A stretch of 47,924 nt of DNA, taken from positions 1 through 47,924 of the forward strand of contig MKVB01000006.1 in NCBI GenBank assembly GCA_001899085.1, read 5' to 3'. This DNA comes from Devosia sp. 66-14. GTDB taxonomy: Bacteria; Pseudomonadota; Alphaproteobacteria; Rhizobiales; Devosiaceae. Positions 41,739 through 47,924 of this stretch are shown here, one piece after another; within the stretch, counting starts at the first letter, position 1, and each line of letters starts with the position of its first letter. The notes beneath the pieces were generated by a model. It saw only the letters and a list, made by a program, of their open reading frames with translations, was not told the origin of the DNA and made no database searches. The position numbers and the translations under genes are program-made.

Positions 41739-43270
41739 CCTTCCACTCCGGGCAGCTCGATCGCCGCCGCCGCAACCAGCGCGCCGCTCCGGACGAGACC
41801 GGTGGCGAAGGCCATGTCCGGAGCAAAGTAGCGGTCGTCGTCGAGCGTGGGGATGTTGGCGCGCAACAAGGTGCGCACCCGCTCCAGCGCTGCGCTCGAG
41901 CGCAGCGGACGGTGGAAATCGCAGCCCTGCGCCGCCGCCAGCAATTCGATGCCGATGACGTTGGCAGTGTTGGCGGCCATGTCGAGCAGGCGGCGAGCGC
42001 CATGCGTCGCCATCGACACGTGGTCTTCCTGGTTGGCCGAGGTGGGAATGGAGTCGACGCTGGCCGGATGGGCCCGCTGCTTGTTCTCCGACACCAGCGC
42101 CGCGGCGGTGACCTGCGGCAGCATGAAACCCGAATTGAGCCCCGGATTTGGGGTGAGGAATGCCGGCAGGCCGGAGAGCGCCGGATCGACCAGCATGGCG
42201 ACGCGGCGCTCGGCCAGCGAACCGATCTCGCACAGCGCCAGCGCGATGATGTCGGCGGCGAAGGCCACGGGCTCGGCGTGGAAATTGCCGCCGGAGATGA
42301 CCTCGCCGGTGTCGGCAAAGACCAGCGGATTGTCGGAGACGCCGTTGGCTTCGTCGCCGAGGGTGGCCGCGGCCTGGCGCAGGATGTCGAGCGCCGCACC
42401 CATCACCTGGGGCTGGCAGCGCAGGCAGTAGGGATCCTGCACGCGGGTATCGCCGACCAGATGCGACTGCCGGATCGGCGAGCCGTGCATCAGGCTCCGC
42501 AGGGCCGCGGCCGTTTCGATCTGGCCACGATGCCGGCGCAGTTGCTGGATGCGTGGATCGAACGGACCGTCGGAACCCTTGGCCGCATCGGTGGCCAGCG
42601 CGCCGGTGACCAGAGCCGATTGCAGCACGCGCTCGGTTTCGAACAGGCCGGCGAGCGCGAGGCCGGTCGAAACCTGTGTGCCGTTGAGCAGCGCCAGGCC
42701 TTCCTTCGGCCCGAGCGCCAGCGGCTCAAGCCCGATGCGCGCCAGTGCCTCGGCGGCATCGAGCCGCTCGCCGGCAAGCTCGACCTGCCCGACTCCCAGC
42801 AGCGCAGCGGTCAGATGCGCCAGCGGCGCCAGATCGCCGGAAGCGCCGACCGAGCCCTGCCCCGGGATCAGCGGCACCAGGTCGTTGGCGAGGCAGGCCT
42901 CGAGATGTTGCAGGGTCGACCAGCGGATGCCGGAAGCCCCCTGCCCGAGGCTCGCGAGCTTCAGCGCCATGATCAGCCGCACCACGGCGCGTGGCAAAGG
43001 CTCGCCCACGCCGGCCGCATGCGACAGCACGATATTGCGCTGCAGCACCGACAGGTCGGTGTCGGCGATACGGACGCTCGCCAGCTTCCCGAAGCCGGTA
43101 TTGATGCCATAGACCGGCTCGCCCTTGGCGATGATGGCATCGACGACGGCAGCGCTCAGCGCCACCGGGGCCTCGGAGCCCGGATCGAGCGACGCGGCGG
43201 CGCCGAAATAGATGTCGCGCCAGATGGAAAGCGTAACGTTGCCAGGCGAAAGGATGTGGCGGGCAGACAT
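41735..43270 (-). CDS. hutH: Histidine ammonia-lyase
   Basis: 511 residues. [16 protein letters not shown], then [15 protein letters not shown] whose Ala143-Ser144-Gly145 cyclise into the MIO electrophile, followed by LNGTQVSTG and [29 protein letters not shown] and [13 protein letters not shown] complete the pattern. It deaminates L-histidine to urocanate, the entry step of the pathway. ATG 43270 is 2 bases from the hutI stop; the frame runs on to 43453 without support. Confidence 0.97.
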   Translation of the reverse strand: MSARHILSPGNVTLSIWRDIYFGAAASLDPGSEAPVALSAAVVDAIIAKGEPVYGINTGFGKLASVRIADTDLSVLQRNIVLSHAAGVGEPLPRAVVRLIMALKLASLGQGASGIRWSTLQHLEACLANDLVPLIPGQGSVGASGDLAPLAHLTAALLGVGQVELAGERLDAAEALARIGLEPLALGPKEGLALLNGTQVSTGLALAGLFETERVLQSALVTGALATDAAKGSDGPFDPRIQQLRRHRGQIETAAALRSLMHGSPIRQSHLVGDTRVQDPYCLRCQPQVMGAALDILRQAAATLGDEANGVSDNPLVFADTGEVISGGNFHAEPVAFAADIIALALCEIGSLAERRVAMLVDPALSGLPAFLTPNPGLNSGFMLPQVTAAALVSENKQRAHPASVDSIPTSANQEDHVSMATHGARRLLDMAANTANVIGIELLAAAQGCDFHRPLRSSAALERVRTLLRANIPTLDDDRYFAPDMAFATGLVRSGALVAAAAIELPGVEG

Positions 43271-43272
43271 AG

Positions 43273-44466
43273 TCAGGATCGGCCTTTTGAGATGCGGGAA
43301 TGGAGTGGGTTGAAACCCATGCGGTAGACGAGTTCGGCCGGCGTCTCGGCGTCCCAGATCGCCAGGTCGCAGGATTTGCCGACGGCAATGCTGCCGCTGG
43401 TGGCGGACACCCCCAGCGCCTCGGCCGCATGGCGCGTCACGCCGAGCAGGCACTCCTCCACAGTCAGGCGGAACAGCGTCGCCGCCATGTTCATGGTCAG
43501 GAGGATCGAGGTCAGCGGCGAGGTGCCGGGGTTGCAGTCGGTGGCGATGGCGATGGGCACGCCGTACCGGCGCAACAGGGCGACAGGCGGGACAACGGTC
43601 TCGCGGAGGAAATAGTAGGCTCCCGGCAGCAGCACGGCGACGGTCCCGGCGGCGGCCATGGCGCGCACGCCGGCTTCATCGAGATGTTCGAGGTGGTCGG
43701 CGGAGAGCGCGCCGTAGCGTGCGGCGAGCGCCGCGCCACCAAGGTTGGAGAGCTGTTCGGCATGCAGCTTCGCCGGCAGCCCGAGCCGCTGCGCCACGTC
43801 GAATACCCGGGCAATCTGCTGCGGCGAAAAGGCGATGCCTTCACAGAAGCCATCGACAGCGTCGACCAGCCCCTCGGCGGCGAGGGTCGGCAGCATCTGG
43901 CTACAGACCTCGTCGATATAGGCATCCTTGTCGGTCGTTCCCGGCGGCAGCGCATGGGCGCCCAGAAAACTGGTGCGCACCGTCACCCCGCGCTCGCGGC
44001 CCAGTTGCCGCGCGGCGCGCAGCATGGCGCGCTCGGAGGCGAGCTCGAGCCCGTAGCCGGACTTGATCTCGATGGTGGTGACGCCCTCAGCCAGGAGATG
44101 ATCGAGCCGCGGCAGCGCCGAGGCGACCAGCTCGGTCTCATTCGCGGCACGAGTGGCGCGGACACTCGAGGCGATGCCCCCGCCGGAGCGGGCGATCTCT
44201 TCATAGCTCGCCCCGGCGAGCCGGAGCTCGAACTCGCGGGAGCGATTGCCGGCGTGGACGATGTGGGTGTGGCAGTCGATCAGCCCCGGCGTCACCAGTC
44301 GGCCGCCGCAATCGACCACGACATCGTCGCGGCGCTCGCCCAATGCATCGCGTGGACCAACATGGGTGATGAGGCCGTTTTCTTCGGCGATCACCTGTCC
44401 GTCAGCAACCGCGATACCGCCGGCCATCGGCGCAATCCTGGCATTGACGAACAGCTGTCGAGGCAT
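43273..44466 (-). CDS. hutI: Imidazolonepropionase
   Basis: 397 residues, an amidohydrolase-superfamily enzyme. [13 protein letters not shown] holds the first metal histidines (66 and 68), KLHAEQL a later one, and [14 protein letters not shown] the conserved Asp. It opens the ring of 4-imidazolone-5-propionate to N-formimidoyl-glutamate. It is the first gene of the minus-strand hut operon; the promoter region with a HutC-type operator lies directly upstream (44467-44543). Confidence 0.96.
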   Translation of the reverse strand: MPRQLFVNARIAPMAGGIAVADGQVIAEENGLITHVGPRDALGERRDDVVVDCGGRLVTPGLIDCHTHIVHAGNRSREFELRLAGASYEEIARSGGGIASSVRATRAANETELVASALPRLDHLLAEGVTTIEIKSGYGLELASERAMLRAARQLGRERGVTVRTSFLGAHALPPGTTDKDAYIDEVCSQMLPTLAAEGLVDAVDGFCEGIAFSPQQIARVFDVAQRLGLPAKLHAEQLSNLGGAALAARYGALSADHLEHLDEAGVRAMAAAGTVAVLLPGAYYFLRETVVPPVALLRRYGVPIAIATDCNPGTSPLTSILLTMNMAATLFRLTVEECLLGVTRHAAEALGVSATSGSIAVGKSCDLAIWDAETPAELVYRMGFNPLHSRISKGRS

Positions 44467-44488
44467 GGCAACGATCCGAAACTTGATC

Positions 44489-44510
44489 TTGTATAAGGAT
44501 GTATATACAA
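44489..44510. promoter_or_regulatory. HutC-type operator between hutI and hutF
   Basis: TGTATATACA (44500-44509) is a perfect palindrome matching the known HutC consensus. A second half-site TTGTATA (44489-44495) lies just left of it, so two repressor dimers or an extended site are possible. It sits in the 77-base divergent gap and could repress both hutI-H-G-U-D and hutF-C. Confidence 0.75.
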
Positions 44511-44543
44511 TTCATTTGACGACGCAAGAGGGGGCGAAAGCCA

Positions 44544-45899
44544 GTGACGGGACTGCATTTCGACGAAGCGCTGGTGGGTGGCCGCTGGCTGGAGAATGTG
44601 CGGATCGAGCTGGCGGCCGGCCGGATCGCCGCGATCGTCCCCGACAGCGCACCGGGCCCGGGCGACGAGCGGCATGCCGTCGCCCTGCCCGGCATGCCGA
44701 ACCTCCATTCGCACGCGTTTCAGCGTGGCATGGCCGGCCTCGCCGAGACCCGCGGCACCGGCATCGACAGCTTCTGGAGCTGGCGGGAAACGATGTACCG
44801 TTTCGCCCTTGCGATGACGCCCGACGACGCCGAAGCGATCGCCGCGCAGGCCTATGTCGAGATGCTGGAGGCGGGCTTCACCCGCGTCGGCGAGTTCCAC
44901 TACCTGCACCATGACCTGGACGGATCGCCCTATTCCGATCCGGCCGAGATGGCCGCGCGGATTTGCGCCGCCAGCGACACGACCGGCGTTGGGCTGACGC
45001 TGCTCCCGGTATTGTACGCCCATGCCGGCTTCGCAGGCACGGCGCCGCAGCCGCAGCAGCGGCGTTTCATTTCCGACCTCGATCTGTTCGCCCGCATGCT
45101 CGAGCGCTCCCGCGCGCTCACCGCCGAGCTCGACAACGCCAATCTCGGGGTGGCGCCGCACAGCCTGCGCGCCGTCACGCCGGAGGAGCTGTCCGCGCTC
45201 GTGCCGCTCGCCGGCGACGGGCCGATCCATATTCACGTCGCCGAGCAGATGCGCGAGGTGGACGACTGCCTGTCCTGGTCCGGTCGACGGCCGGTCGAAT
45301 GGCTGCTGGAGAACGCCGATCTCGACCGACGCTGGTGCCTCATCCACGCCACCCATATGACCGGCAAGGAAACGGTGGGCGTGGCGGAGAGCGGCGCGAC
45401 GGTCGGTCTCTGCCCGATCACCGAGGCCAATCTCGGTGACGGAATCTTCGACGGGCTGGGTTTTCTCGCTGCCGGCGGTCGTATCGGCATTGGCTCGGAC
45501 TCCAATGTCGAGATCGGCGCGGCCGCGGAATTGCGGCAGCTGGAATACTCGCAGCGCCTCGCCCGGCAGAGCCGCAACGTGCTGGCCGAGTCCGGCGACT
45601 CGACCGGGCGGCGGCTGTACGAGCTCGGGCTGCAAGGCGGCGCGGCCGCACTCGGCCAGCCATTGGTCGGGCTGACGGTGGGGGCGCCCGCCGACATCGT
45701 GTCGCTTGATGCCGAACATCCGGCGCTGGTGGCGCGACAGCGCGACAGCCTCATCGACTCGCTGATCTTCTCGGCTGGCCGATCGGCGATAGATTGCGTA
45801 TGGACGATGGGACGAAAGCAGGTTTCGGAAGGCAGGCACGTTCGGCGCGACGAGGTGTTTCGCCGCTTCCACGCCGCCCTGTCGCGCCTCATCGCCTGA
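44544..45899 (+). CDS. hutF: Formimidoylglutamate deiminase
   Basis: 451 residues, amidohydrolase superfamily. PGMPNLHSHAFQRGMAG carries the first metal ligands (His55, His57), IHIHVAEQMREVDDCL and IHATHMTGKE the further histidines, and IGIGSDSNVE the Asp. It hydrolyses N-formimidoylglutamate to N-formylglutamate and ammonia, which HutG then cleaves. The GTG start at 44544 is preceded by a purine-rich GAGGGGGC site. It is divergent from hutI and followed by hutC. Confidence 0.95.
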   Translation: MTGLHFDEALVGGRWLENVRIELAAGRIAAIVPDSAPGPGDERHAVALPGMPNLHSHAFQRGMAGLAETRGTGIDSFWSWRETMYRFALAMTPDDAEAIAAQAYVEMLEAGFTRVGEFHYLHHDLDGSPYSDPAEMAARICAASDTTGVGLTLLPVLYAHAGFAGTAPQPQQRRFISDLDLFARMLERSRALTAELDNANLGVAPHSLRAVTPEELSALVPLAGDGPIHIHVAEQMREVDDCLSWSGRRPVEWLLENADLDRRWCLIHATHMTGKETVGVAESGATVGLCPITEANLGDGIFDGLGFLAAGGRIGIGSDSNVEIGAAAELRQLEYSQRLARQSRNVLAESGDSTGRRLYELGLQGGAAALGQPLVGLTVGAPADIVSLDAEHPALVARQRDSLIDSLIFSAGRSAIDCVWTMGRKQVSEGRHVRRDEVFRRFHAALSRLIA

Positions 45900-45953
45900 C
45901 TGCCCGCGAACCCAGGAGCTCTCAGATCAGCCACACAATGCCCGGGACCGCCC

Positions 45954-46697
45954 ATGTCGCTGATGCCTGACGCTGCCACACCGCTCTACGAGCGGGTGAA
46001 GAACCACATCCTCAGCAATATCGGCTCGGGCGCCTGGTCGGGCGACCGGCGCATTCCCTCAGAGAACGAACTGGTTGCCGAACTCGGCATCTCCCGGATG
46101 ACCGTCAACCGGGCGCTGCGCGAACTCACCGCCGCCGGCGTGCTGGTGCGGGTGCAGGGCGTCGGCACCTTTGTCGCCGCGCCGCGACCGCAAACCGACC
46201 TGCTCGAGATCAACAACATCGCCGAGGAGATCGCGAGCCGCGGCAACCGCCACCGCAGCGAAGTGCTGACGCTGGAGCAGGTGGCGACGACGCACGAACT
46301 GCGTGCGGCGTTCGAGGCGGCCAAGCTCGAGACGGCGTTTCACTCGGTGGTGGTGCACTACGAGAACGACATCGCGGTGCAGCTCGAAGAGCGGTTCGTC
46401 AATCCCGGCGTCGTGCCCAACTATGGCGCCCAGGATTTCCGCCGCCAGACCACCTACGATTATCTCGTCACCATCACTCCGATCACCGAGCTGGAGCACA
46501 TCATCTCCGCCGTGGCGGCCGACCAGCGCACCGCGCAGCTGCTTGGCATCGGCGAGGGCGACCCCTGCCTGCTGCTCGACCGCCGCACCTGGACCGGCAG
46601 CGAAGTGGTGACCGTCAACAAGCTGAGCTATGTCGGCGCGCATTATTCGTTCCGTACCCGCGCCCAGGCCAACCGCAACGCCACTCGCTACACCTGA
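45954..46697 (+). CDS. hutC: Histidine utilisation repressor
   Basis: 247 residues, GntR family. TPLYERVKNHILSNIGSGAW, RIPSENELVAELGISRMTVN and RALRELTAAGVLVRVQGVGT form the winged helix; the UTRA domain follows (RHRSEVLTLEQV, PITELEHIISAVAADQRTAQ, LLLDRRTWTGSEVVTVNKLS). HutC represses hut genes and is released by urocanate. It lies 54 bases after hutF and probably shares its transcript. The TGTATATACA site at 44500-44509 is the likely target. Confidence 0.93.
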   Translation: MSLMPDAATPLYERVKNHILSNIGSGAWSGDRRIPSENELVAELGISRMTVNRALRELTAAGVLVRVQGVGTFVAAPRPQTDLLEINNIAEEIASRGNRHRSEVLTLEQVATTHELRAAFEAAKLETAFHSVVVHYENDIAVQLEERFVNPGVVPNYGAQDFRRQTTYDYLVTITPITELEHIISAVAADQRTAQLLGIGEGDPCLLLDRRTWTGSEVVTVNKLSYVGAHYSFRTRAQANRNATRYT

Positions 46698-46702
46698 GCC
46701 GG

Positions 46703-47924
46703 CTAGCGGACGACCAGCCGGCTCGCCAGTTCGGCGCACTGTACCCGGATATCCGGGATCGCCTCGATCTCGAAGAAGGTGCCGCGGGTCAGCGGCCCCA
46801 CCGCCAGCAGCCGGTCGGATGGCGTGCCGAAGCGGTCGATGGTGCGGCACTCGGTATCCACCTCAAGGCCGATATGAAGCGGATCCGGCCGGATGTCGCC
46901 GCGGGCGAGGAGAGCACGAATGGCAGCGTTGCTCGATTGCTCGACATCGACGCTGATGCCGCCGCAATCGTAGACCCGAGCCACATCGAAGAAGGTGAGG
47001 TTGCCGGCGCCCTTGCGGCGCACCGTGGCCCGCACCTCGGCGCCCCGTCGCTCGATATCGAGATAGGTGCCCGCGACGAGGCGAACCTGCCCTGCCCCCA
47101 CCGCCTGTTCCAGCCGCGCATGCAGGTCCGGCGGCAGGCGGTGGCGGTGGATATTCCAGAACGGCCTGACATGGCTGAGGAAGCGGCGACGCGAGCCGAG
47201 CGACCAGTTCTGCCAGATGCGCTGGTTGAAGGGCCGCAAGGCATCGACGACGCTGCGCCAATCCTCGCCGCGCCCGGCGGCCTCCTCGATGAGATCGCGG
47301 AACCAGGCGGTGAAGTAGTGGAGCTCGGTGCCGAACGGCACGTCGGCGGCCTCGAGCGGGATCGGCGCCACCTGCCGGTGCGCTTTGGGCAGGAGGCCGT
47401 GGCGCGAGACGACGGTGATCGGCCCGCGATGCTCGGCTTCGGCCAGCGACAGCCAGGCGTCCACCATCGAGAGGCCCGAGCCGAGCAGCAATACCGGGGC
47501 ATCCGGATCGAGCGGAGTGTCGGCCTCGGAGCCGACCCGTACGGCAATGCCCTTGGCGCGGGCCGGGTTGGTTTCGTGCCCCACCGCCAATATGGCGACA
47601 TGGCCCATCAGGCTGGCGCCGCTCCTGAGCCTTGCCTCCACCCCCGCCCCGGAGGCCAGAATGTCGATACACTCGTCGTGGACGATATGCAGCCGGCCGG
47701 GCGCCGCCGCTTCGACCCCGGCCAGCACATCGGCGAGGTAGCTGCCATAGTGCCGGCGTGGCACGAAGACGAAGCGTTCGCCTTCGGTTACCAGTTTCCG
47801 ATCTCGCAACCAGCGCCAGAAATGGCGCCGCGACGTTCAGCACGTGGTCGAGCTGCCGGGTCGAATAGGCGACACCGCGCCCCAACTGGGGGCGCCTCTC
47901 GATCAGGGTGACGCGGATATCGGC
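46703..47924 (-). pseudogene. FAD/NAD(P)-binding protein (YdhS-like), frame-disrupted and cut by the window edge
   Basis: The 3' part (46703-47809 and a few codons upstream) encodes HFWRWLRDRKLVTEG...FVPRRHYGSYLADVL, APVLLLGSGLSMVDAWLSLA (second dinucleotide fold) and VYDCGGISVDVEQSSNAAIR. This is the FAD-NAD(P)-binding family often annotated as hydroxyacylglutathione-hydrolase-like or YdhS. The upstream part to the window edge encodes ADIRVTLIERRPQLGRGVAYSTRQLDHVLNVAA in a different frame. In relatives these pieces are joined by about a dozen residues (an NMSAF-like stretch). The frames meet near 47822, so a small out-of-frame deletion or a sequencing error is likely. Confidence 0.7.

Noticed and set aside
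41696-43327. 543-codon open frame on the plus strand
   Set aside because: Antisense to hutH with its MIO motif; a codon-bias artefact.
44391-45872. 493-codon frame on the minus strand
   Set aside because: Antisense to hutF, which carries all its metal-site motifs.

Overview
The window is high-GC, densely coded DNA from an alphaproteobacterium. The gene set (binding-protein-dependent sugar and amino-acid ABC operons, a double cold-shock-domain protein, a five-step histidine utilisation route using HutF and HutG, HutD, and a palindromic intergenic repeat) fits the Hyphomicrobiales, and a Devosia-like organism is my best guess. No phage, plasmid, transposase, rRNA or CRISPR is visible. Three tRNA genes are present.

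Layout. (1) 1-9839: a carbohydrate operon on the minus strand: solute-binding protein, two permeases, ATPase, two tandem sugar-isomerase paralogues and a Gfo/Idh/MocA oxidoreductase. A LacI repressor is divergent, and two palindromic operators sit on the operon promoter. Beyond its terminator lie an orphan siderophore-type binding protein and the first codons of another isomerase-like gene. (2) 10425-17085: a glycan module: a GT2 glycosyltransferase fused to an LCP (LytR-CpsA-Psr) domain, a 1040-residue GT-B-like/TPR/GT-D protein, and a divergent MsbA-like exporter. (3) 17087-21309: tRNA-Arg, a YdcF-type membrane protein with a probable CTG start, an ArsR regulator with a clamp-binding-like C-terminus, a hemolysin-III-family protein, a DUF192 lipoprotein, a SnoaL-like protein behind a MerR-type promoter, and a cold-shock protein. 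(4) 21414-25673: a FecBCD-type ABC operon translationally coupled to a protein of two amidotransferase-like halves. (5) 25779-31721: two divergent glycosyltransferases, a glyoxalase, an M15 peptidase lipoprotein, two tRNA-Glu genes, a K+-channel-like protein, a SnoaL-LuxR fusion and an O-methyltransferase. (6) 31785-38532: a polar amino-acid ABC operon ending in a cyclophilin-like protein and a helical protein that together resemble a split cucumopine synthase. A HutC-like GntR regulator and a DhaK-DhaL kinase are divergent. (7) 38645-46697: the complete histidine catabolic cluster hutD-U-G-H-I (minus) and hutF-C (plus). (8) 46703-47924: an FAD/NAD(P)-binding protein broken by a frameshift and cut by the window edge.

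The two most unusual units are the GT2-LCP / GT-D glycan module and the cucumopine-synthase-like pair. The latter sits with an amino-acid transporter and a HutC paralogue a few kilobases from the hut genes, which suggests handling of a histidine-derived imidazole compound. Functional assignments come from reading motifs and context only; no database search was run.
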